Assembly: GCF_964340395.1 (NCBI RefSeq)
Contig: NC_135558.1
Location: forward strand, 16,713,271 to 16,777,270
Source of the DNA: Glandiceps talaboti
Lineage: Eukaryota > Hemichordata > Enteropneusta > Spengelidae
Reading direction: 5' to 3'
DNA: 64,000 nucleotides
Of the stretch, positions 25,401-39,600 are shown piece after piece (position 1 is the first letter of the stretch; every line of letters starts with the position of its first letter). The notes beneath the pieces were generated by a model. It saw only the letters and a list, made by a program, of their open reading frames with translations, had not been told where the DNA came from and ran no database searches. A program made the position numbers and the translations under genes.

Positions 25401-27656
25401 CTCTTGGAACTAATGTTATAGATTTTGTAATGCAGTCCATTGAGTTTTTTAGTCAAAATTTTCCAGTTTTTGAAGGCTACCCCCGGTAGTACTAGTACAC
25501 TTTGAAATCATATATCTTAAAGAATGATTATTGTATGTTATAATATGTAGTCAAACTCTAAAGCAAAACGGAAGGGAAGTACATCTCTGAGTACTCAGAG
25601 TGAGGTATAGTAATATACTTTGATTCCAGATTTAGAATTCAGATTTCAAATTCTGGGTTTGGTGCATATAGTTTCCCAGTACAGTAGTTGGGTACTCATG
25701 GTGTAGTATACTGAAACCTGGATATTTTCGCAAAAAGACTTACAAGTTACATGTATTTTCATTCCTTTTGATCAAAAAGAAAATTGCAAAACTAAGTACC
25801 AGGAGTGACTATAATGCTTTCTTGTACATGAACACAATGTACTGGTAATTAGTGAAAATTGGTCCTTGAGAACTACCTGAAAATAATGTAAAATTAGAAA
25901 ATTTTGTAGTAGCGAAAATATCTAGGTTTAGAGTATCTATAGTTATTTGCATGAGAAATTGAACCTAGCATTATGGCAGTGTTATTGTTACAGGTTTTTG
26001 CATGCACAGGAGTAACCTTAACGTCCCCTTGGGTCTAATTATGCATGGTCCCAATAAACCTATCAGCTTTTGTTGGCTGGCATTTTTCCAAAAATAAATT
26101 GCAAGTCCAGAGGTCCAGAAAAAATTATACAAATAAAAAGTGAACATTTGTCTTGATCTTTTTGATATGTAATCTAAGAAAGATATAAACTATTTTGGTT
26201 ATGTACAAATGTACAAGGTAGAGCTAGATAAGTCAGTCAGTGCTGGCAAACACCATTTTGAGTCGGGGCTTGAAAAGAACTGTTACGTTTGGTAGTCTGA
26301 TTTATCCAAGCAAACTGTACAGGTACAGTTTTCAATTTTATTGGTTTCCATTGATCTAACAGACTACCATCTTATATGTATACAATGTATGTGGTATTCT
26401 GGATATGATGTTTGATAGTAGTCTGTGTGTCCTGGACGACAAACATACAACATGTACACATACTGCTAAGCATATTTAGCCAATTGAACTGTTCAGATAT
26501 ACATAATCCATTTGGAGTTTTCTATTGATTTCTATTGGTCTAGCACAAACTGCCACTTTATCATAAATTTGGTACTCTACATGAGGTATAATGTTTAGTA
26601 GTCAGTCTACATGTACATGTATGTGCCCTGAACTATGATGTTTAGTAGTCTATTTGTCCTGGACTACTGTGAGTCAGATTTTAATAACCAAAGTGAACTT
26701 TTCAGATACAATTCTCGATGGATATCCATTGGGCAGTCTACCAATCTACCTTCTTATAAATTTGGTCAGCTATAATCAATGCATAGTTGTCCATATTCCC
26801 TGGACTACATTGTACTTCTAAATTCAAGCCTTGCAGACACACATATACACACTGTGTATAGCAAAGTATACAAAATTGAAAGTAATAATGCTGATATTTG
26901 GCACCGGTACAAGTGCTGAGTAGAAAACTAGGTGTCCTTAGAGGCTTGTTATTTGATATCCCACTTTGATAAACAACACCTATAAATTGTATAGCTTCAT
27001 CTGGGGCATTCATGCAGGCTTGTTCTGTGTTTAAATCAAATACATAATACACTTGATGATAAATCTGAATTGGCCAGCAGCGTTTCAAAACTCCACAAAC
27101 ACTTTCCCCTACATGTACACATTTTTGTCAGACGTCCATACTTGAAATGTACAGGATACGAACAAGATATGTACATGTAGCTGCGGTTAGTTTACTCCCC
27201 AATTTTTTTTCCCAACACATGATGATCGGTAATTCGGCTCTTATACTTATAGTAGTACTCTCTCTCTGTGGGTTTCATTTTATAAAAGCATTCTTTTGGT
27301 TTAGTTGCTATGTTGCATGTCCCATGATTAGCTGTAGAATGTTCAGTATATACCTACTCAAGAGTTCACTATATTTTGATTTTTTTTCCTACAGAATATT
27401 GATCTGAAAGTTCAAGTTGAGCAGCAGAAACAGGAAATTTTAGAAAAACAACAGTTGTTAATGAAAGCAAAGTGAGTACATGTACAATGTTTCCATGGTA
27501 ATTGGTAAATTTGAGTACCTTAGAAATGTTTCCATGGTATTTGGTTAATTTTAGTACCTTAGAAATATTTCCATGGTAATTGGTTAATTTCAGTACCTTA
27601 GAAATGTTTCTGTGATAATTCATTCATTATATACCAAACAATGTTTCTATCATAAA

Positions 27657-27695
<39 letters not shown>

Positions 27696-30600
27696 GTGTG
27701 TGTGTGTGTGTATGTGCATGTGTACCTGCATGTGTGTGTGTGTGTGCGTGTGTGTGCGTGTGTGCATGTGCGTGCATACATGTGTGTTTTGACAGTCTGT
27801 TGGTCAGAGGTACTACAGTATATTCATGGATAATAGCATAAGGTGACCTTGAAAACTCCTTTCACATTTATTTGATCTGATGTGTACAGTTATTTGTAAA
27901 CCCAGAATGGTGTTGCAAGTCATGTAAAAATGTTGAAATATTTCTGTCCTGCAGGCAAGCTTTAGATGAAGCTGACCAACAAAGGTATGCTTACGTAGCC
28001 ATGGAAGATAGATACAAATCACAATTAGATCAACGCACAGCTGAATATCAGGTACGTTTTGTAATACGGTAGTTCCAAAAACTTTGAATAATTTTACCTC
28101 CCATGTCTCAACTAAATCATTTAGTTTTCATCAGCTGTTGTCGTATACAGTTTAATGATGTAGAACTGCTGCAATATATATGATTCCAAAGGAAAGAAAA
28201 CCTATCTGGGTTTTTTTTTGGAATGTTGGTGTACTTTGACATGCAGTTATGGGTCATGATCATGTGTGGTTTGGAGATAGACTACATGTTCATGTATATG
28301 ATGATTCTCCAGGCCAGGACTTTAGCTTGGGTTCCAAGCCCAGGAGGGGGCCTACTCCACCCCACCCCTACCCCCTCCTCCCCACCCCATTTAACCATAA
28401 GTATATGTTCTGCCTTTTAGGGTGTGTTTTCTAGCCCTTTGGTCTCATGTGGGAGTGGGTTTTTTTGACCTGAAGAGTCTGAAATGGGGTCCACTCTACA
28501 TTAGTTTTGATTTTTCTTGGTCTAAAGACTTTAGCATATCATAACTGTGTCGTATAATTAATTTTTTCCCTAAAATATTGCCCCTGGGGGAAAAGTACAA
28601 GTGTGAATACTACATTTTGCAATCCCCTAGATAAGAACTATACTGCAAAATGTATTTTGGTTTAAACTGTGAGATTTTCTTATAACCTGTAGGCTCTAAA
28701 ACGGGGTGTAGTTTTTGGTGAAAATTGGGTCTGTGGTTGGCAGTATTGGCCACACACCCCTGCCAGAGCTGGCCACTGGTACTGCCCCCTAGGGCTCTTT
28801 AAGTTATGATTGAATAGATTGAATATTACTGTGGTTAGATCACTTTCAACAATCTAAGACAGAAACAAACTAAAATGGTTATTGTGACATGTTGACATGA
28901 ATCCATCAAAGGACATAATAATGACATTTATTTACAAAATGTATACTACACTCATAGTACAAAGAGTAGATGTGGAAAATATGTGATAACAAACAAAGTA
29001 GATATCGCAACCTCAAAAATTCCTATCCGGTTCACAATGGAAGTCAATTACCTAGCAACAATCTTGGAATGAAGGAGAAAGACTCATAGCAACTATTGTA
29101 ATTACACTTGACATACATTCAAGTACTGTTTTAAGGACTTCCATGCTTCATAAACATACAGTCCCATCCCATTACATAGAGTGCAAGTATAGAAAGAAAG
29201 TGTAGTATAAACAAAATGCTGTTGGAAAGGAATATGTTCTGAATATTTCTGAGTTTTAAGTTCTATTTTTGTTGTAAATCTAAGCAAAATGGATACAAAT
29301 GAAGTATTTGTTATCTTGTCAGCTACATGTATGTCCAAGTCTCAGGCACTTGATCTTTGAACTTGTTTGACCCTTTCAATGAACATCAGTGTCTCTAGAG
29401 GGCACTGTTTACATAGGTTTTTTATCAGAATATTCTATTTTTAAATAATTATCAGACTTTTTCTTTAAGTCATGTTTGGCACCTTCCTATATTGTGACTC
29501 ACATTATCTATTTATGCAGTGATATTTTGTGTGTATGCCTATACAAGTACACTTTTCTGTACTAGCCCAGCTATTTGTAAATAAAATTCTGACAATAAAA
29601 GATATTCAATGTACAACTGTGTGCAAGCAAGAACACTTATAAAATCATGGGATGGATGTCAATAAACAGAACATTTGTACAAGTAAATATACGCTGTGGG
29701 TAGATAAAGCTATTAAGTTGTACTGAGAATGATTTGTTCTATGTCCAGATATACAGTACAATGTACAGCTAGTGAATCACTTTCCAACTGGGTTAGCATT
29801 TGACTAGAACAGTGCTAACACTAGGCTAATATCAACACCTCACCTTTATGAGTGCGCAGCTGGAAGGGTTAATGCCTGCATTTATTAACACCAGACTAGT
29901 TCAGTGGTAACACTAGGCTGGTGTCAACACCTCACCAGTATGTGTTAGCAGCTGGAAGGGTTAATACCTGCTCCAGTCCTATGTTAACACCAAGCTAGCT
30001 CAGTGCTAACACCTGGCTGGCACTAACACCTCACCAGTATGTGTTAGCAACTGGAACGGTAAATACCCGCACCAGTCCTAAGTTAACTCCAGGCTACATG
30101 TACAGTAGCTCAGTACTAACACTACACTACATGCACTAACAAATTGCTAGCATGTGTTTGCAACTGGAAGGGATAATATGCACTAGCCCTGTTAACACCA
30201 GGCCAGCTCAGTGCTAACACTTGGCTGGCACTATCACCTCATTAGCTTACATGTATTAGTGACTGAAAGGCTTAATGCGTACAACAGCTAAACTGACACC
30301 AGTCTTACAAATGGAAAAGGTATTCACGAACTATACATAACATAACTTACATAGACCACTGCCTACTAAGCATTCACCATTGTTTCAAAACTACAGAGGG
30401 AGCACCGGTCTCAGCAACATTTTGTTGTTGAAACTTATAAATATTTATGTTTGATATTCTTTCTTCTAGGATTTGGAGGATCAGTTTTTAACATTAAAAG
30501 CCAAGAATGGAGTGGGACTAGAAGAACACTATCAGGATCTTGTACAAGATCACGTTGACAAAATTAAAGACAGAGAAGAAGTGATTGAAAAGATGAATAA

Positions 30601-33600
30601 AGAAACCCTAGAGAAGGATAGCAAAATGGCTGTAAGAACCAGTGTTTTATAGAGAACTAGATTTTGTTATTACAGTCTTGTTCTTGTTGTCTGTTCATCT
30701 TCTTCAGAAAAAGATAGACAGAAAGACACTATGTACATGTACCAATCAATCTGATTAAAATCTGCTGTGGTGAAAGCAGCTAGATGCCGTTATTTACCTC
30801 TATTGCCATTGTTTTGAGATTGTGTATGAAAGTATTGTACTACAGTATAATTTTGATAAGTATTAAATTGTTTATCCGTCTGAATCACAACAGGACTTGA
30901 AGGAAGAAATCCAGTTCCTGAAAGGCCAGGTTGGAGAAGAGAAGATACAATGTGAACAACAAACTAGGGAGTTAGAAGATTTTACAATGCAAACTAAAGA
31001 AAAAGATGATATTATAGAGAAACAGAATGTTGATTTAGAGAAGAAGCAGCGTGATATAGAGAAGAAAGAACGTGATATAGAGAAGAAAGAACGTGATATT
31101 GAAGAAAAACAGCGTGATATAGAGAAGCAACAGCGTGATAATGAAGAGAAGCAACGTCTAATTGAAGTAAGTAGGTAATTTATGACCAAGATGGCAACGT
31201 CTCAGTTTACTAAGATAGACACAAACTAAAACTATTGCAGACCTATTTAATAACGGTAGTTTTATTAGATACAATACTCTATTGGACAAATTGAAATGTA
31301 AGAGTAACTGGATTGTACAATACATAGAGGTAAAAAAAGCAATCCCCAAAACTTGGTACAGAATTATGTGTGAAGTTAGCAATAAAATTTATATAAGATT
31401 TGGTAGGATACAGCTAAGAAAAAGAGCTTTCAACGGAGAATACAAAGACATGTTTGATTTTGCATGTAAAGATTTTTACTGGAACATAGTAAGTAATAGT
31501 GGTGTTAAAACGTATGCTCCTAAGATTTGGGAAAAGGATTGTGGGAAATATTGTAACTGGAAAGAAATATGGGTAGAAAAAATTAAATGTATACCAGTTA
31601 AAAAAATAGCACAATTTAATTGTTATCTATTATACAACAAAATCCCACACAAAGAAAATTTGTTTAAATGGAAAATAATGAATAATCCATTCTGTGAGAT
31701 CTGTAAAAATATTGAAGACAGTAAACATTTTCTTTATGAATGTAAAGCTGTCAAGCAGTTCTGGAGAAAATGTATTAATATAATCAATCAATTGTATAGA
31801 ATGAACGTAAGACTGCTGTGGAAGCACATTGTGTATGGATACAGAATATATTGTAAGACTTTTGATGTAATTAATTTAATCTTGATGGTGGCGACTTTTG
31901 CCGTATATAAAGCGAGAATTTTGGAAAGAAGAGATATTGAACAAATAATAAGAGAAGAAATATTGTATATCAATTATAATAAAAACAAAATGTTGAAAGA
32001 ATTTGCTAATGCTTTGTGAGCTATACGATGTATATATTCTTTCAAAGGGATGTAACTAAAAGTTGACTTTTGGAAAAAAAAAAAATAATTCAGTAGTATA
32101 TTGGTACGTTGTTTGAAAGTGGAAGTATACAGTATGAGTCTGAAATGATTTTCAATTTCATGTCAGTTAAGTTAAATGGGGGGGGGGGGGAATCTGGGAC
32201 CTAACTTAAGCAATTAAGTTGGATATATTATATTGAACTTTTGATGTTGCCCCTTATCTAAACTTAAGTTGTTGCGGCGCTCCGATCCGGCGCAATACTA
32301 AGAAAAAAACAAACAAAAAAACCCAAAAAAACTATTGCAGTTCGGTGTGGTAGATTACACAACAAGATTATAGCGATATATAATAACCCTGTGTTCAAGA
32401 TAGTGTAAACACTAGAAGTTCACAAAATGTGAAATGTAAGATCACAGATGTCATCAGAAAAAATGCCACCCTACTGTGAGTACAATTAAACCAATGTGCA
32501 TTCAGTAGCTTATAGGAATATGTCACAACAGTAGGTTTAGTTTTGTGTCTATCTAAGCTGAAACCTCCAGTGTGAAAGCAGTTATGATCTGAATCATGTA
32601 TTGTCAAAAAGTACGCTCAGTTGTAGGTTGTTGATAGGTTTGAATTCTACAGGTAGGTGATCGTGCATTCTTCAGCAAACATAAACAAAAAATAAGAGCC
32701 AATTTTTATTCAAAATTTTTGTTTTTAAATTTAAATTGTTCCAACTACAGCAACTAATATCTAGAAATGTAACCACCCTAGTCTGTAATTCAGTATTCTC
32801 TCATACCACTGATTGATGGCCACTTTCATTCTTTATTAACACAGGAATTACAAGCACAGATAGCTGAGGTGAAATCACAACCTAAATCTGAATACCCAGG
32901 AAGTGAAAACAACTATGAAAGTCTTGTAGAAGACCAACAAGATAAACTACGTAAGAAAGACGACGTGATAAATCAGTTACAGAAAGACAAGGAAGGAAAT
33001 CAACGCCTTGTACAGGTAAGAAATGTGACAATTAAGTGGATTACATTTCTTTCAGCAAATGGATTGTCGTCGAGGGCGCTCTTTCACTCAGTGTATTGAA
33101 GCTGTTAAAAAATGCCTATAACTGCAAATCTTCAGTCTATACATTTGTAGGGATTGCTTTCATTTGGCATTGATGCAAATTTATCTATCTATGCAAAAAG
33201 TAATGACCTTTCTTGAGTTAGTATTCACGGGGATGATATTTTAGAATGTTGACAGTTTGGTGCGGGAAAATAGGGGTTGGGTAGTATTCTACACATTGCT
33301 GTTTTAAACTTTGATGCCTGTTAGTCAAGTCCTTGGTAAGATTTGAACGACCATTGAGTACCACTTATGTCAGCTGTATAACAGTACACCAGAGTAGTTT
33401 ATTCAAATTTATTTGTTTATTGGTCCTGATCTCACTTTTATTTTCCTTTTGTCAAATGAATTCATTTTAATTTCCAATTTGTAGTTAACATAATTCTTGA
33501 CCATTGTTTTGATTTTAGGACCTGGAGGAACAGTTATCAGTTGTCAAGAAACAACTTTCAGAACATAAGATTTCATTAGAGGAACATTATGAGGGACTTC

Positions 33601-36600
33601 TACAGGATCACCAAGATCAGCTGAGAAATAGAGATAAAATGATAGTACATTTGAGTCAAGGAATAGAAGAGAAAGATCGTCTGGTCAAGGTAGGCAAGGC
33701 TCTCTCACAGTCAGCTGACTTCATTTCATTGTTGTTGATTTACATTGACTTTCGCTAAATAGCTATGAGATCAGAAGTGACCCCTTAATTTACCGTTATG
33801 ATGTGCCTTTATTGAATGCTAAACTTTAAAGGGACACATGCCGAGTTTGTATGTTTTGGACATAATTTTTGCTGCTCATCTAAAAAGGTGCTCACAGTAT
33901 TCTACTTAATTCAAGTGATGGCTAATCACTTGCAATTTACTGAACTCAGATCTGGTATTTAACTTATAAACAATCCAATGACATAATTTGTGATATATAA
34001 AGAAATATACAGGAAATCCTTACTATGCAATCAATTGTTCTAACAATGTCAGAATACAAATTGTAATGTTATAGAAGAGATACATTGAAATTAATATTAT
34101 ACTGGAATAGTTTAATCAAGGTTTTAAGTATCTTCGCTTGCCGTAAAAACTTTTAAACTCAGCTTGTGCCACTTTAAGACTAACTGTTCACTGTCATGGA
34201 GATGGGTGAAGCTTGTCAGCCATTTCATTGGACAGTACTGCATGCATACACATGTAGTGAGTGATATCAGCTATGTCACAGTACAGTACTGCATGCATAG
34301 TGAGTGATTTCAGCTATGTCACAGTAAAGTACTGCATGCATAGTGAGTGATTTCAGCTATGTCACAGTAAAGTACTGCATGCATAGTGAGTGATTTCAGC
34401 TATGTCACAGTAAAGTACTGCATGCATAGTGAGTGATTTCAGCTATGTCACAGTACAGTACTGCATGCATAGTGAGTGATTTCAGCTATGTCACAGTAAA
34501 GTACTGCATGCATAGTCAGTGATTTCAGCTATGTCACTGTACAGTACTGCATGCATAGTCAGTGATTTCAGCTATGTCACAGTACAGTATTGCATGCATA
34601 GTCAGTGATTTCAGCTATGTCACAGTACAGTACTGCATGCATAGTGAGTGATTTCAGCTATGTCACAGTACAGTACTGCATGCATAGTGAGTGATTTCAG
34701 CTGTCACAGTACAGTACTGCATGCATAGTGAGTGATTTCAGCTATGTCACAGTACAGTACAGTACTGCATGCATAGTGAGTGATTTCAGCTATGTCACAG
34801 TACAGTACTGCATGCATAGTGAGTGATTTCAGCTATGTCACAGTACAGTACTGCATGCATAGTCAGTGATTTCAGCTAAGTCACAGTACAGTACTGCATG
34901 CATAGTGAGTGATTTCAGCTATGTCACAGTACAGTACTGCATGCATAGTGAGTGATTTCAGCTATGTCACAGTACAGTACTGCATGCATAGTGAGTGATT
35001 TCAGCTATGTCACAGCACAGTACTGCATGCATAGTGAGTGATTTCAGCTATGTCACAGTACAGTACTGCATGCATAGTCAGTGATTTCAGCTATGTCACA
35101 GCACAGTACTGCATACATAGTGAGTGATTTCAGCTATGTCACAGCGCAGTACTGCATGCATAGTGAGTGATTTCATCTATGTCACAGTACAGTATTGCAT
35201 GCATAGTGAGTGATTTCAGCTATGTCACAGTACAGTACTGCATGCATAGTGAGTGATTTCAGCTAAAGTAGACAAAATAATTGAAAATCATCCAGTTGGC
35301 TGCTGTATTAATTTAACTATGTTGACATTTTTGAATATAGAAATATGAAAACTTGTAAAGATGTTAGCAGGACTTCTTTACTTTGAAAAAAGCTTTAGCG
35401 CATATTCAACAAAAATAAAGCAGTCAGCTAAAAAAAACATATGACTACAGTAATGCCAATATTGGTTACTTTGTCAAATTCCTGTTCTGGGTGTTTCTAT
35501 TCAAGCTCTCTCAGTTTTCAGTGTACAAAATCTGTTACCTTCAAAATCTGTGTATGTACAGCAATCAATTAACCATATGCCATATTTGGTATGCATCACA
35601 TGACCTCACACAGGAACAAAGACAATCTGTTACCCTTTTTAGACGCGTACAGGATTTACGGATCAAAGGGGAATGTACACATTTATCCACACACACACAA
35701 AGCATGGATGTATCATTCCCACAGTTTTATCCAGCGTTTCGTCACAATTCCATCCCCGTGCAGATAGGTTGTAACTGCCATCCACATGGCCAGAACACTT
35801 CACGAGAAAAAGAGAACGAAGTAATGTTTTCGCTTTGTTACATTTTACTGTTCAGTAATCCATGTGCATGTAAACGTTTCCATGGAATTCAGTTGAATTT
35901 CACCAGATGTGTAGATTTTACATTGAATTTGAAAATTAACTTTGAAGGCTTCAATTTTCTATCATCATAACTAGGAAAATTCAAGTCGAAGTTAAAGTTT
36001 CGAAGGATTGCAAAAATTAAAGAATTTTGTTTTTTCATCTTTCAGGAATGTATGGAAAAGCATGGAAATGCAGAGGTAAGTTTGATTTATGTTGTACTTT
36101 TAGTCTCCCGTAATTACATTTCATTGGAATGACCCAACATGGAAAACAAAAGGATTGGACTGAACTATTTATCAGACAGGGGACAAAGGGGTGTATTAAC
36201 AATAATTTCTGTCTAAGGCAGGCGCTGTTGTCATGAATGATTACAAAGTTATTATATGTATGTGTATTTTTACAAAATGTCAGATATGTCCATTTCAAGT
36301 ATGTGGGATTGATATTGACATGAAATGTACAACAGTACGGGAGACAGTGTAAATAATGAAATGTGATGTTTTCACATGTGCACATATGTATTAGCAATTA
36401 TTATGCAAATTTTGTAAGAGTAAACAGAGCAACAGGTGATACAGACATAAATAATTTGAGTCAAAAAATGGTAGGATAGGATTTATGATAATAATTTAAT
36501 ATTTTTTGATGGTTAATAATTATATCATACAAATATGGATTGAAATTTTGTCTGGAAATCAGATGGTAAAATCTGAGTATGAATATCGTTTTTACTTGGT

Positions 36601-39600
36601 TTTCACTCACTACGATATGACGAATAAAAACTGTGTAAATGATATCAGAATTGTACATCTCACCCGGGTTCCAAAGCCTTGTATTTAAAAAGCACAGTAG
36701 TTTATCAGATTGTATGTAAAAAGACTACAAGCAGTGTTCTTCCTGGATTTTTTTTTTTTTTGGCAGAAGAGTTTTACTTAAACCACAATGAAATTATTGG
36801 TACTGTCTTTTGTGTATACTCGCTAACAAAAGGGAAAATACTGTAAACCTAGATATCGGCGCTACTAGAAAATTTAATGATTTTAGTCTTCAGTTAGTTC
36901 TTAAACACTAATTTTTACTAATCACCAGAGTAGTACTTTGTTTTCATGTACAAGAACGCATTTTAGTCACTATTATTTATGCATTTTTGCTTTCTAGTGA
37001 AATTAGCGAAAATAATTCTTTAGGGAAAATTTCCAGGCTTACGGTATGTTACACCGTAACACAGATGTGAACATTTCTGTTTTTCTGTGGATGTACGTTT
37101 GTTTAACATTTATTTCTACCATCGGCCTGTGGCCAAAGTACAGAAAAAACATTTTTTTAATATTATTATTGGAGAGTGTAAAAAGAAAGTACTAGAGGCC
37201 TGGAGAGATCTGTGTCGACACATAAAGTGAACAAAAAATTATTTTTCAAATCTATCAATATTTCACATTAATATTTATCAATACAAAAAAATATGAATTG
37301 TGTTGTGTAGGACATATGTAGTCAGATTGCTATCAAAACCATATGTTGTCTCATCTGGGATTGAAAATGAGATTTATAAAACACAGAATGGGGTCAAAGG
37401 TCAACTAATTTACATATGAAATATGAGTTATTCATACATCGGCTTTGGTTGGTAATGGCGTGGCAAGGGATGGTATTTAAAGTCATTATCTTTATTGCTA
37501 TGGACGAATTTGGATAAAATTATGTAGATTTTACGTTATTTACAATGACAACACCCAGACAAGTCAACACTTCACATGTTACAAGGTTCCAAATGTTTAC
37601 ATGGGTAAGCTAACAAATGCGATTTCATGTTGTTGTTTTTATATTTTATCAAAGTATCTCCATGTCTGCATTTAGAATGGATTTTAAAATCATACTTATT
37701 AATATCTGTGGTTGATTTTTTACAAACTGTTCAATTTGGAAAGTTGCTATAGAATAGTTAGTTATTCATTTGGGTCTGATGTTTATTTTCAAATATGATG
37801 ATTAACAAATTATTAGAAGTATATATGTAAAGAAAAAATTTACATTTTTGATGTTTATTTTAGAACTTTTATTGATTGGAATTTTTAATAAGGTCAAAAG
37901 TTTAGAAATAATATTGTATATAAAACTTAGCAATTTAAAAAGTATATCTTTATTAAAAGAACATACAAAAGATGAAAAATTATTATGGAAATTCTGTTCA
38001 TATATATGATACTGCAAACCTGGAATTTCACTAAAGACTTATTTCCAATAATTTTGCTGGAAAACAAACATGCAAAAATAAATATTGTAGTAACTAAAAC
38101 GCCTTCTTGTACATGGGCACAATGAACTCGTCTAAGTCTGGTAATTAGTAAAAATTAGTCTTTGAGAACTAACTCAATTCAATCTTTATTATGATACACA
38201 CACTACCAAAGAGTGTGGTCTGGTACAAGTTTTGAAAAAATCAAAATGAAATATAAAAGATTCACAAGTAAAAAAAAGATATAGTTGAAGACTTAAAATA
38301 ACAAAATTTTCTAGTAGTGTTTACTGTATATCAGAGAGTTTATAAGCAGAATATATATGTATGTTTTGATGTAAATTTTGACTGGTACATAACAGATGCT
38401 GTTTATAAATTTAGATAACTATATAGGTCACTCTAGATCAAACAACATATTTTTCAGTTACAATATAACATTCAATTTGTTTATCAGACATCCAGCATTC
38501 CAGCCTATCTTTTGTGTCACCTTGGAATATTCCTTTTGTTTTCCATGTTGAGGATTGCTTTATCTTGCATGAAATGGGGATGACATGGGATACATTTTAA
38601 TACATATTGAACACATCTTGACAAGTAATACTTTTGTAGTATGCTTTCCATATTATATGAGCATGTAATTTGTCACTACAAAATACAATAAGGCAAATTA
38701 GATTGCTGTAAGAATGTTATTAATATTATATATAGTTTTGAAAACTTTATATTGTAGATTTTATTATTTTTACGAAATTGTGTTCCTTGAATGACTGAGG
38801 TAATATATTCATTTTTCCTGAACAGATATGAGAATAAATGTAGAGTGATTTGTCATATGATAGGTTACATCCAAATTGAGTGAATTTTAGAAAATTTGAT
38901 TTTTAATTTTAAAATTACGGAGACAGGGTATTATACATGCTCGCAAATACCCTGAGTATACGTGTTCTCTCATGTCATAGAGTTCTGTCATCGGAAATAT
39001 TAGGTGTATTTTTCAACAGCTAGAAAAAATTGAAAATGATGAAAAGTTATAGTTACTGAAACTTTATGTGAAAAGGTTGCAATTGTGCTAGATTGAATTA
39101 TTTATTTTTTTTATTTATTTATTTATTTATTATTCTGGGTTGTCTCTTACCACTGCGGTTGAGGTTCGATTAAATTTACCACACTGTAAGTAAGAAGAGT
39201 GTCGCTCAGTTTGGCTCTACCGAACAACACAGGTTTTCCCTGGGTACTCTGGTTTCCTCCTGCATTAACACTGAACCCATAGGGATGGCCCTCACTGGAC
39301 TTCTTGGGAGACAAGTGTTTATATGCTTAAAGAACTATCCAGTATAAATAAAAGATTATCATTATTATTATCATTTGTATTCTTTTTCAGCAATATAGAG
39401 ACAATGGCAAGGAAGCCATTATACAGAATCTAAGACAAGCTTTGAAGGAAAGGGACCATGCTGTGGAGGTAAACTAAAAGATTTCAGATATATATATATA
39501 TATATATCGATAAATAAAGTTTTAACTTTTTGCAGTGTGACTGCAAAATCATCATTATATATCCAATACATTTGTATGGCAAAATATCTGTAAGTTGGTG

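Larger units (their letters stand above)
24280..27394 (+). other. Intron 4 (3.1 kb)
   Basis: Contains a foldback element (24591-24800) and one copy of the ACTGTAAACC MITE family (25707-25936). The rest, including a stretch of ATG-rich unique sequence at 26150-27100, shows no coding block. Intron 3 (23524-24165) is unremarkable. Confidence 0.7.
31167..32844 (+). other. Intron 8, mostly a truncated LINE
   Basis: Starts with GTAAGTAGG. The LINE fragment begins within about 50 bp of the donor and runs to 32085. After it come a G tract (32178-32189), an A/C-rich AAAACAAACAAAAAAACCC run near 32306-32325, and unique sequence to the acceptor. Confidence 0.7.
33690..36045 (+). other. Intron 10 (with a candidate cassette exon)
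   Basis: Dominated by the 43-bp minisatellite at 34231-35264. A candidate exon lies at 35653-35820. Otherwise unique sequence. Confidence 0.7.
36076..39390 (+). other. Intron 11 (3.3 kb)
   Basis: Contains MITE copies 2 and 3 (36839-37047, 38009-38330) and a SINE-like element (39125-39377) abutting the next exon. The remainder is very AT-rich with no coding block. Confidence 0.65.

Noticed and set aside
35491-35970. 159-codon + strand frame as an independent gene
   Set aside because: No homology or start context; only the part bounded by 35653-35820 is plausible, as a cassette exon of the surrounding gene.
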